DNA of 48,029 nt. Source: Streptomyces panaciradicis (GTDB taxonomy: Bacteria; Actinomycetota; Actinomycetes; Streptomycetales; Streptomycetaceae). Position numbers and translations under genes: made by a program. This document shows positions 1-6,627 of the stretch, one piece after another (position 1 is the first letter of the stretch; every line of letters starts with the position of its first letter). Under the pieces are notes generated by a model. The model worked only from the letters and a program-made list of their open reading frames with translations, ran no database searches and had not been told where the DNA came from. The DNA lies in assembly GCF_023516615.1 (NCBI RefSeq), contig NZ_JAMGBF010000118.1, positions 1-48,029 of the forward strand, in the 5' to 3' direction.

Positions 1-261
1 GCCGCGGTCAGCGACGACGGCGGCCGCACCTGGCGGCCGGCCGCGGCGCCCCCGCCCGCCTACCGCTCCGGCGCCGCGTGGCTGCCGCACAGCCGCGCCG
101 CCGCCCTCGCGGTGGGCCCCACCGGCACCGACCTCACCACGGACGGCGGCCGGACCTGGCGGACCGTCGACACGGGCTCGTACGACACCGTGGACTGCGC
201 CGCGGACCTCGGCTGCTGGGCGGCGGGCGAGAAGGGACGGGTGGCTCGCCTGGAACGGTGA
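1..261 (+). CDS. Asp-box (BNR/Ycf48-like) repeat protein, C-terminal part
   Basis: Only the last 86 codons are inside the window; the start lies upstream. Two Asp-box motifs are visible, DDGGRTW near the beginning and TDGGRTW about 40 residues later. They mark blades of a sialidase- or Ycf48-like beta-propeller. The chain ends GCWAAGEKGRVARLER followed by TGA. Such actinobacterial proteins are often annotated as 'oxidoreductase' or 'photosystem stability factor-like', but the propeller motif alone gives no enzymatic function. No cysteine pair or metal site can be seen in this fragment. The frame has strong Streptomyces codon bias, so the gene call is sound and the function is unknown. Confidence 0.75.
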   Translation, partial: AAVSDDGGRTWRPAAAPPPAYRSGAAWLPHSRAAALAVGPTGTDLTTDGGRTWRTVDTGSYDTVDCAADLGCWAAGEKGRVARLER

Positions 262-332
262 CGCATGGGCCCGAATGCGGGTACCCGGTCGCCGACGGCG
301 CCGGCCGTCGACCGCGAAAGGAGTGAGCGACC

Positions 333-671
333 ATGCCCGCAGGTTCCAGCTCGAAGCGGGAGCGCCAGTACGAGCACATCAAGGAGAGCGCGCAGGACCG
401 GGGGGAGAGCACCAAGCGCGCCGAGGAGATCGCGGCGCGGACGGTCAACAAGGAACGCGCGCGGTCCGGCGAGTCGAAGACAGCGAGCCGCAGCTCGAAG
501 CAGGACATGTCGTCGAGCAAGCGCGGCGGACAGCGGTCGGGCAACCGGACCGGCCCCCAGGGCCCGACCCGCGACCAGCTGTACAACGAGGCCAAGCAGC
601 GCGGCATCGAGGGCCGTTCGCACATGAACAAGGACCAGCTGCAGCGCGCGCTGGACTCGAAGAAGAGCTGA
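333..671 (+). CDS. Small basic 'plasmid stabilisation'-type protein with Rho-N/SAP-like tail
   Basis: A 112-residue, highly charged protein rich in Lys, Arg, Ser, Glu and Gln, with no membrane segment. It starts at ATG behind AAAGGAGTGAG, an excellent ribosome binding site. The first two thirds look disordered. The C-terminal stretch from about residue 77 (TRDQLYNEAKQRGIEGRS, then NKDQLQRAL) resembles the short helical fold of Rho N-terminal/SAP-like nucleic-acid-binding motifs. Streptomyces genomes carry several close relatives that are usually annotated 'plasmid stabilisation protein', a label I know of no experiment for. A role in DNA or RNA binding is inference from composition. Confidence 0.8.
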   Translation: MPAGSSSKRERQYEHIKESAQDRGESTKRAEEIAARTVNKERARSGESKTASRSSKQDMSSSKRGGQRSGNRTGPQGPTRDQLYNEAKQRGIEGRSHMNKDQLQRALDSKKS

Positions 672-720
672 CCCGCCGGGCCCGGGCCGGCTCGCCGGGA
701 CCCGTACGCTCGTCCCCATC

Positions 721-1425
721 ATGACGACCGTACGCATTCCCGCGGGCTGGCCCGCGACCGAGGAAGAGGCCCGGGCCGTGCAGGACGAACTGCGCGCCCG
801 GGTCGTACTGGACACCCCCGGCCCGCCGCCCGGCAGCGGGCACGTCACGGGCGTCGACGTGGCCTACGACGACGAGCGGGACGTCGTGGCCGCCGCGGCC
901 GTCGTCCTGGACGCCGCGACACTGCGGGTCGTCGCGCAGGCCACCGCGATCGGCCGCATCTCCTTCCCCTACGTCCCCGGACTCCTCGCCTTCCGGGAGA
1001 TTCCGACCGTCCTCGCCGCCCTCGAAGCCCTGCCGTGCCCGCCGGGCCTGGTCGTCTGCGACGGCTACGGCCTCGCCCACCCCCGGCGCTTCGGCCTCGC
1101 CAGCCACCTGGGCGTCCTGACGGACCTGCCGACGATCGGCGTCGCGAAGAACCCCTTCACCTTCCGCCACGACGACCCGCCCGCCCCGCGCGGCAGCACC
1201 TCCCCGCTCCTCGCGGACACCGAGGCCGGCCCCGAGGAGGTCGGCCGCGCCCTGCGCACCCGCGAATCCGTCAAGCCGGTGTTCGTCTCGGTCGGCCACC
1301 GCACCACCCTCGACAACGCCTGCGCCCACGTCCTCGCCCTGACCCCCGCCTACCGCCTCCCGGAAACAACCCGCACAGCGGACACCCTGTGCCGCAGGGC
1401 GCTGCGGGAGGCGACGGAGGGGTGA
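721..1425 (+). CDS. nfi: Endonuclease V (deoxyinosine 3'-endonuclease)
   Basis: A 234-residue protein of normal family length. Endonuclease V cuts the second phosphodiester bond 3' of deoxyinosine and so repairs deaminated adenine. The first metal-binding Asp is in GVDVAYDD (about residue 43). The conserved core follows as CDGYGLAHPRRFGLASHLG near residues 104-122, with the second Asp and the His. It is followed by GVAKNPF, the usual Lys-containing strand. ATG is used; the upstream spacer has no clear Shine-Dalgarno sequence and is GC-rich. It stands alone between two small genes, with no operon partner. The identification rests on the core motif and is secure. Confidence 0.93.
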   Translation: MTTVRIPAGWPATEEEARAVQDELRARVVLDTPGPPPGSGHVTGVDVAYDDERDVVAAAAVVLDAATLRVVAQATAIGRISFPYVPGLLAFREIPTVLAALEALPCPPGLVVCDGYGLAHPRRFGLASHLGVLTDLPTIGVAKNPFTFRHDDPPAPRGSTSPLLADTEAGPEEVGRALRTRESVKPVFVSVGHRTTLDNACAHVLALTPAYRLPETTRTADTLCRRALREATEG

Positions 1426-1435
1426 GAGAGGCGTC

Positions 1436-1461
1436 TGAGTACCCGTACTGAGTACCTGTAC
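1436..1461. repeat. Tandem 13-bp direct repeat upstream of a small membrane protein
   Basis: TGAGTACCCGTAC is followed immediately by TGAGTACCTGTAC, with one mismatch. The arrangement also makes overlapping AGTAC/GTACT inverted arms. It ends 39 bases before the start of the 50-residue membrane protein, so it may be an operator or part of a promoter; that is inference. Confidence 0.5.
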
Positions 1462-1500
1462 GGATGTGGGCGGGTGGGTGCTGTCGGCAGGGTGGGGCCC

Positions 1501-1653
1501 ATGACGACGCATCGCGCCCGTGCCCCCAAGCCCCTCGCCGATCCGAACCGGCCCGTCGAGCGGGCCGTGACGGCCGCTCTCGTTCTCGCCGTGCTGGCCG
1601 GGCTCGGCTGGATCGGCGGGATGATCTACACGGTGGCCGGCTGGTCGCTGTAG
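1501..1653 (+). CDS. Small single-pass membrane protein (50 aa)
   Basis: A short ORF of 50 residues starting at ATG, preceded by GCAGGGTGGGG as a plausible ribosome binding site. The N-terminus is basic and proline-rich (HRARAPKPLADPNRP). One hydrophobic helix follows at about residues 22-46, running from AVTAALVLAVLAG to GGMIYTVAGW. Codon use is fully Streptomyces-like with GC-rich third positions, which supports real coding despite the size. It lies downstream of nfi but after a repeat-containing spacer, so it probably has its own promoter. No function can be assigned. It is convergent with the reductase gene that ends 22 bases further on. Confidence 0.65.
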   Translation: MTTHRARAPKPLADPNRPVERAVTAALVLAVLAGLGWIGGMIYTVAGWSL

Positions 1654-1675
1654 GGCCCGGACGGGCCGTTCCGGG

Positions 1676-2854
1676 TCACCGGCTCGCCGCCACCCGGAAG
1701 GTGATGCCAGCGCGGCGCAGGCGGTCGGTCAGGGCGTCGCCCATCGCGACCGCCGTGGTGACCTGACCGGACGTCGGCGGCAGGTCGTCGAAGGCCAGGG
1801 ACAGGGCCGACTCGGCGAACATCTTGGCCGTCTCGTCGTAGCCGGGATCGCCGCCCGCGACCTCCGTGAAGACGCGCCGGCCGCCGCCCTCGCCGACGAA
1901 GCGGACCGTGAACCAGCTCTTGGCGCGCTTCTCGGGGTCCGGCCCGTCTCCGGGCTTGAGCCGGTCCGACAGCCAGCGCCGGGCGGGCGGCAGCTGGGCG
2001 GCCGCGACCAGTGCGCCCATGGCCGCCGCCCCGCCCACCGCGACGGGCAGGTGCCGTACCGCCGCGTAGTGCCGGTAGCGGAAGTCCGGGCCGTAGCGCT
2101 CCAGCGCCTTCGCGGACCGGTGCACGATCTGCGGGTCGATGGTCGGCAGCGGCAGCGCCCAGGCACCGACCTCCTTGGCGAACCGCGGCGCACCGGTCGG
2201 CGCGGCGGCCCGCCGGCCCACCAGGCGCGGCTCGTGGCGGCGCCGGTCCCGCTCGGCGGCCAGCATCGGCCGCAGCCGGGAGAACTGGTTGAGCGCCGAG
2301 GCGAACGTACCGCCCGAGAAGGTGGCGTCGGCGGTGACGAACCCGTCCACCCTCAGCGGCACGCCCTCGGGCAGCTGCCGCACGGTGAAGTACGCGCCCA
2401 GGTCGTGCGGGACCGAGTCGAACCCGCACGCGTGCACCAGCCGCGCGCCCGTCTCCCGCGCGCGTGCGTCGTGCCGCACGTAGGTCAGGTCCACGAACTC
2501 CGGCTCGCCGGTGAGGTCGAGGTAGTCGGCCCCGGTGTCGGCGCAGGCGGCGACGAGGTCCTCGCCGTAGGTCACGTACGGCCCCACGGTCGTGGCCACC
2601 ACGCGCGCGTGCTCGGCGAGTTCGCGCAGCGAGGCGGGGTCGGCCACGTCGGCCGTCAGCACGCCGGTCTTCTCGCCGCCCGGCAGCCGCTCGCGCAGCT
2701 CCTGCAGCTTGCGCTCGCTGCGGCCGGCGATCGCCCAGCGCAGCCCCTCGGGCGCGTTGGCGGCGAGGTAGTGCGCGGTGAGCGTCCCGACGAAACCCGT
2801 GGCTCCGAAAAGCACGATGTCGTACGGACGGTCCGTCCTGTTCAGCCTGCTCAT
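1676..2854 (-). CDS. Saccharopine dehydrogenase-like NAD(P) reductase (trans-acting enoyl reductase-like)
   Basis: A 392-residue protein. The N-terminus YDIVLFGATGFVG (residues 10-22) is a Rossmann nucleotide-binding loop. SerArg follow in AGRSERKLQ, as in the saccharopine dehydrogenase/SDR-like family that includes the mycobacterial trans-acting enoyl reductase. Further support comes from the family-typical ATTVGPYVTYGEDLVAAC and LVHACGFDSVPHD segments. An in-frame ATG lies further upstream, but the ATG at 2854 follows AAGAGGTG with good spacing and begins the conserved fold. The gene diverges from the fatty-acid oxidation operon across a 203-bp promoter region, so a lipid substrate is plausible but not shown. 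Confidence 0.85.
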   Translation of the reverse strand: MSRLNRTDRPYDIVLFGATGFVGTLTAHYLAANAPEGLRWAIAGRSERKLQELRERLPGGEKTGVLTADVADPASLRELAEHARVVATTVGPYVTYGEDLVAACADTGADYLDLTGEPEFVDLTYVRHDARARETGARLVHACGFDSVPHDLGAYFTVRQLPEGVPLRVDGFVTADATFSGGTFASALNQFSRLRPMLAAERDRRRHEPRLVGRRAAAPTGAPRFAKEVGAWALPLPTIDPQIVHRSAKALERYGPDFRYRHYAAVRHLPVAVGGAAAMGALVAAAQLPPARRWLSDRLKPGDGPDPEKRAKSWFTVRFVGEGGGRRVFTEVAGGDPGYDETAKMFAESALSLAFDDLPPTSGQVTTAVAMGDALTDRLRRAGITFRVAASR

Positions 2855-2955
2855 GACACCTCTTGTCCGCTGCGCGCGCCGTTGTCGGTCGCCGAGGCTA
2901 GCTTGAGGTGTGCCGGGCCCCGGCGCCGGGTGGCGCGCCCTCACCATAATTGGCT

Positions 2956-2963
2956 AAGCGCTT
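2956..2963. promoter_or_regulatory. AAGCGCTT palindrome, candidate operator of the lipid-oxidation operon
   Basis: A perfect 8-bp palindrome inside TGGCTAAGCGCTTGCTCG, whose outer arms match imperfectly. It sits 13 bases upstream of the candidate -35 element of the acyl-CoA operon and could also affect the divergent reductase. TetR-type regulators of acyl-CoA genes often use palindromes of this form, but no regulator gene is adjacent. Confidence 0.35.
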
Positions 2964-2976
2964 GCTCGTCCGGGTC

Positions 2977-3005
2977 TTGTGCTCATCGGGACAGGTTCAT
3001 AGCAT
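2977..3005 (+). promoter_or_regulatory. Candidate housekeeping promoter of the lipid-oxidation operon
   Basis: TTGTGC (-35) and TAGCAT (-10) are separated by 17 bp. A start near 3012 would give a leader of about 45 bases before the racemase ATG at 3058. The match to the HrdB consensus is moderate. Position and the AT-richness of the segment support it. Confidence 0.4.
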
Positions 3006-3057
3006 CACTGGTGTTACATCAGTTGTGTCATACCCATGGGATCAGTCTGGGGGCCGG

Positions 3058-4188
3058 ATGGCGACGACGCCAGGGCAGGGGCCGCTCACCGGCGTGCGCG
3101 TGGTCGAGCTGGCCGGGATCGGGCCCGGCCCCTTCGCCGCGATGCTCCTGGCCGACCTCGGCGCCGACGTCGTCCGCGTGGACCGCCCCGGCGGCCCCGG
3201 CCTCGCGATCGACCCCGCCTTCGACGTGACCAACCGCAACAAGCGCTCGGTCGTCGTCGACCTCAAGGCCGCCGACGGCCCCGCACGCGTCCTCGACCTG
3301 GCCGCCCGCGCCGACGTCCTGATCGAGGGCTACCGCCCCGGCGTCGCCGAGCGCCTCGGCGTCGGCCCCGCCGACTGCCACGCCCGCAACCCCGCGCTCG
3401 TCTACGGCCGTATGACCGGCTGGGGCCAGGACGGCCCGCTCGCCCAGCGCGCCGGCCACGACATCGCCTACATCGCCCTCACCGGCACGCTCGGCATGAT
3501 CGGCGAACCGGACCGGCCGCCGGCCGTCCCCGCCAACCTCCTCGGCGACTACGCGGGCGGCTCCCTCTACCTCGTCGTCGGCGTGCTGGCCGCCCTGCAC
3601 CACGCGCGCGCCACCGGCACCGGCCAGGTCGTCGACGCCGCCATCGTCGACGGCACCTCCCACCTCTCCGCGATGATCCACGGCATGCTCGCCGCCGGCG
3701 GCTGGCAGGACCGGCGCGGCGCCAACCTCCTGGACGGCGGCTGCCCGTACTACGGCACCTACGCCACGTCCGACGGCCGCTACATGGCGGTCGGCCCCCT
3801 GGAGCCCCAGTTCTACGACGAGTTCGTCACCCTCCTGGACCTGCCGGAGCACGCCGGCGCCCGCAAGGACTGGACCCGCTGGGGCGAGCTGCGCGAGGCC
3901 GTCGCGGCCCGCTTCGCCTCCCGCACCAGGGACGAGTGGACGGCCCTTTTCGACGGCTCCGACGCGTGCGTGGCCCCCGTGCTCTCCCTGGCCGAGGCCC
4001 CCGGCCACCCGCACCTCGCCGCCCGCGGCACCTTCACCGACCACGGCGGCATCACCCAGCCCGCCCCCGCACCCCGTTTCTCCGCGACCCCCACCGCCGT
4101 GCGCACCGGCCCCGCCCGGCCGGGCGCCGACACCGCGGGCGTGGCACGCGACTGGGACGTACCCGACCTCCTGAAGGGCCTCGAATGA
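3058..4188 (+). CDS. Alpha-methylacyl-CoA racemase (CoA-transferase family III fold)
   Basis: A 376-residue protein of the CaiB/BaiF superfamily. It keeps the three residues used by the racemase branch rather than the transferases: His134 in AGHDIAYIAL, Asp164 in LLGDYAGGS and Glu249 in GPLEPQFY, the same contexts as in the M. tuberculosis enzyme. It therefore probably interconverts (2R)- and (2S)-methylacyl-CoA, allowing beta-oxidation of methyl-branched acids. A longer reading frame extends upstream, but the ATG at 3058 follows a GGGGG-type site and begins the conserved LTGVRVVELAG region. It is first in the operon and overlaps the dehydrogenase gene by ATGA. Confidence 0.88.
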   Translation: MATTPGQGPLTGVRVVELAGIGPGPFAAMLLADLGADVVRVDRPGGPGLAIDPAFDVTNRNKRSVVVDLKAADGPARVLDLAARADVLIEGYRPGVAERLGVGPADCHARNPALVYGRMTGWGQDGPLAQRAGHDIAYIALTGTLGMIGEPDRPPAVPANLLGDYAGGSLYLVVGVLAALHHARATGTGQVVDAAIVDGTSHLSAMIHGMLAAGGWQDRRGANLLDGGCPYYGTYATSDGRYMAVGPLEPQFYDEFVTLLDLPEHAGARKDWTRWGELREAVAARFASRTRDEWTALFDGSDACVAPVLSLAEAPGHPHLAARGTFTDHGGITQPAPAPRFSATPTAVRTGPARPGADTAGVARDWDVPDLLKGLE

Positions 4189-5327
4189 AGCGGCAGATCT
4201 TCGCCCCCGAGCACGACGCGTTCCGGGAGACCGTGCGCGCCTTCCTGGCCAGGGAGGTGCTGCCGTACTACGAGCAGTGGGAGAAGGACGGCGTCGTCTC
4301 CCGCGAGGCCTGGCGCGCGGCCGGCAAGCAGGGCCTGCTCGGCCTCGCCGTGCCCGAGGAGTACGGCGGCGGGGGCACCGACGACTTCCGCTACAGCGCC
4401 GTACTGGCGGAGGAGTTCACGCGCGCGGGCGCGCCCGGCCTCGCCCTCGGCCTGCACAACGACATCATCGGCCCCTACCTCACCTCACTGGCCACCGACG
4501 AGCAGAAGCGGCGCTGGCTGCCGGGCTTCTGCGACGGCTCGATCATCACCGCCATCGCCATGACCGAGCCGGGCGCGGGCTCCGACCTGCAGGGCATCCG
4601 CACCCACGCCGAGGACCGCGGCGACCACTGGGTCCTCAACGGCTCCAAGACGTTCATCTCCAACGGCATCCTCGCCGACCTGGTGATCGTCGTCGCACGG
4701 ACGACGCCCGAGGGCGGCGCGCACGGGCTGTCGCTGCTCGTCGTCGAGCGGGGCATGCAGGGCTTCGAGCGCGGCCGCAACCTCGACAAGATCGGCCAGA
4801 AGGCGCAGGACACGGCCGAGCTGTTCTTCCACGACGTGCGGGTGCCGAAGGAGAACCTCCTCGGCGAGCTCAACGGCGCCTTCGTCCACCTGATGACCAA
4901 CCTCGCGCAGGAGCGCCTGAGCATCGCCGTCTCCGCGATCGCCGCCGCCGAGCACCTGCTGGAGATCACCACCGCGTACGTCAAGGAGCGCGAGGCCTTC
5001 GGCCGGCCGCTCGCCACCAAGCAGCACATCCGCTTCGAGGTGGCCGAGATGGCCACCGAATGCGCGGTCACCCGCACCTTCCTCGACCGCTGCACAGAAG
5101 AGCACGCGAACGGCGCGCTCGACGCCGTGCACGCCTCGATGGCCAAGTGGTGGGCGACCGAACTGCAGAAGCGGGTCACCGACCGCTGCCTCCAACTGCA
5201 CGGGGGATACGGCTACATGAGCGAATATCCCGTCGCCAGGGCCTTCGTCGACGGCCGCATCCAGACCATCTACGGCGGTACGACCGAGATCATGAAGGAG
5301 ATCATCGGCCGTTCCCTGCTCGGCTGA
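4185..5327 (+). CDS. Acyl-CoA dehydrogenase, long-chain/isovaleryl type
   Basis: A 380-residue FAD enzyme. Family signatures include AIAMTEPGAGSDLQGI (about 123-138), LNGSKTFISNG (151-161) and LQLHGGYGYMSEYPVARAF. The short-chain catalytic Glu position reads YGGT (363-366) instead of YEGT. Glu288 in VAEMATECAVTRTF aligns with the catalytic Glu of long-chain and isovaleryl-CoA dehydrogenases (AELKT in the human enzyme). That places it in the LCAD/IVD branch and suits a branched or long substrate. Translation is coupled to the racemase by ATGA overlap. Electron transfer to ETF is the expected next step, but no etf gene is nearby. Confidence 0.92.
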   Translation: MKRQIFAPEHDAFRETVRAFLAREVLPYYEQWEKDGVVSREAWRAAGKQGLLGLAVPEEYGGGGTDDFRYSAVLAEEFTRAGAPGLALGLHNDIIGPYLTSLATDEQKRRWLPGFCDGSIITAIAMTEPGAGSDLQGIRTHAEDRGDHWVLNGSKTFISNGILADLVIVVARTTPEGGAHGLSLLVVERGMQGFERGRNLDKIGQKAQDTAELFFHDVRVPKENLLGELNGAFVHLMTNLAQERLSIAVSAIAAAEHLLEITTAYVKEREAFGRPLATKQHIRFEVAEMATECAVTRTFLDRCTEEHANGALDAVHASMAKWWATELQKRVTDRCLQLHGGYGYMSEYPVARAFVDGRIQTIYGGTTEIMKEIIGRSLLG

Positions 5328-5371
5328 CGTCCTTCCGCCCGGCCCGACCCTCACCCTCGAAAGGCCTCCCA

Positions 5372-6586
5372 GTGAGCACCGAAGCGTACGTGTACGACGC
5401 GATCCGCACCCCGCGCGGCCGCGGCAAGGCGAACGGCGCCCTGCACGGCACCAAGCCCATCGACCTGGTCGTCGGACTCATCCACGAACTCCGCGGCCGC
5501 TTCCCGGGCCTCGACCCGGCCGCGATCGACGACATCGTGCTCGGCGTCGTCGGCCCCGTGGGCGACCAGGGCTCCGACATCGCCCGCATCGCCGCGATCG
5601 CCGCGGGCCTGCCCGACACGGTCGCCGGCGTGCAGGAGAACCGCTTCTGCGCCTCGGGCCTGGAAGCCGTCAACATGGCCGCCGCCAAGGTGCGTTCCGG
5701 CTTCGAGGACCTCGTCCTCGCGGGCGGCGTCGAGTCCATGTCCCGGGTGCCGATGGCCTCCGACGGCGGCGCCTGGTTCAACGACCCGATGACCAACCTC
5801 GCCACCAACTTCGTGCCGCAGGGCATCGGCGCCGACCTGATCGCCACCATCGAGGGCTTCTCCCGCCGGGACGTCGACGAGTACGCCGCCCTGTCGCAGG
5901 AGCGCGCGGCCACCGCCTGGAAGGAGGGCCGCTTCGACCGCTCCGTCGTGCCGGTGAAGGACCGCAGCGGCCTGACCGTCCTCGACCACGACGAGCACCT
6001 GCGCCCGGGCACCACCGCCGACTCGCTGGCCAAGCTCAAGCCGTCCTTCGCGGACATCGGCGACCTGGGCGGCTTCGACGCCGTCGCCCTGCAGAAGTAC
6101 CACTGGGTCGAGAGGATCGACCACGTCCACCACGCCGGCAACTCCTCCGGCATCGTCGACGGCTCCGCGCTCGTCGCGATCGGCACGAAGGAGATCGGCG
6201 AGCGCTACGGCCTCACCCCCCGCGCGCGGATCGTCTCCGCCGCCGTCTCGGGCTCCGAGCCCACCATCATGCTCACCGGCCCCGCCCCCGCCACCCGCAA
6301 GGCCCTCGCCAAGGCCGGCCTGACCATCGACGACATCGACCTCGTCGAGATCAACGAGGCCTTCGCGGCGGTCGTCCTGCGCTTCGCGCGGGACATGGGC
6401 CTGTCCCTGGACAAGGTCAACGTCAACGGCGGGGCCATCGCGCTCGGTCACCCGCTCGGCGCGACCGGCGCGATGATCCTGGGCACGCTCGTCGACGAAC
6501 TGGAGCGCCAGGACAAGCGGTACGGCCTCGCGACCCTCTGCGTGGGCGGCGGCATGGGCATCGCCACGATCGTCGAGCGCGTCTGA
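5372..6586 (+). CDS. Acetyl-CoA acyltransferase (3-ketoacyl-CoA thiolase)
   Basis: A 404-residue thiolase. The nucleophilic Cys is Cys93 in ENRFCASGLEAV. The C-terminal active site shows GHPLGATGA (His) and LCVGGGMG (second Cys). The start is GTG behind CTCGAAAGG, 7 bases away. It catalyses the last step of beta-oxidation, cleaving 3-ketoacyl-CoA with CoA to acetyl-CoA and a shortened acyl-CoA. It lies 44 bp after the dehydrogenase and 41 bp before the FadB-type gene, so it is functionally the FadA partner. The length is normal and all catalytic residues are present. Confidence 0.93.
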   Translation: MSTEAYVYDAIRTPRGRGKANGALHGTKPIDLVVGLIHELRGRFPGLDPAAIDDIVLGVVGPVGDQGSDIARIAAIAAGLPDTVAGVQENRFCASGLEAVNMAAAKVRSGFEDLVLAGGVESMSRVPMASDGGAWFNDPMTNLATNFVPQGIGADLIATIEGFSRRDVDEYAALSQERAATAWKEGRFDRSVVPVKDRSGLTVLDHDEHLRPGTTADSLAKLKPSFADIGDLGGFDAVALQKYHWVERIDHVHHAGNSSGIVDGSALVAIGTKEIGERYGLTPRARIVSAAVSGSEPTIMLTGPAPATRKALAKAGLTIDDIDLVEINEAFAAVVLRFARDMGLSLDKVNVNGGAIALGHPLGATGAMILGTLVDELERQDKRYGLATLCVGGGMGIATIVERV

Positions 6587-6627
6587 ACACCCCAGCGGCC
6601 ACACGAGACTTCAACGGAGACCCCCTC

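Noticed and set aside
3036..4184. Long Arg/Pro-rich forward extension in the frame of the acyl-CoA dehydrogenase
   Set aside because: It is an out-of-frame reading of the racemase gene. The dehydrogenase starts at the ATGA overlap at 4185.
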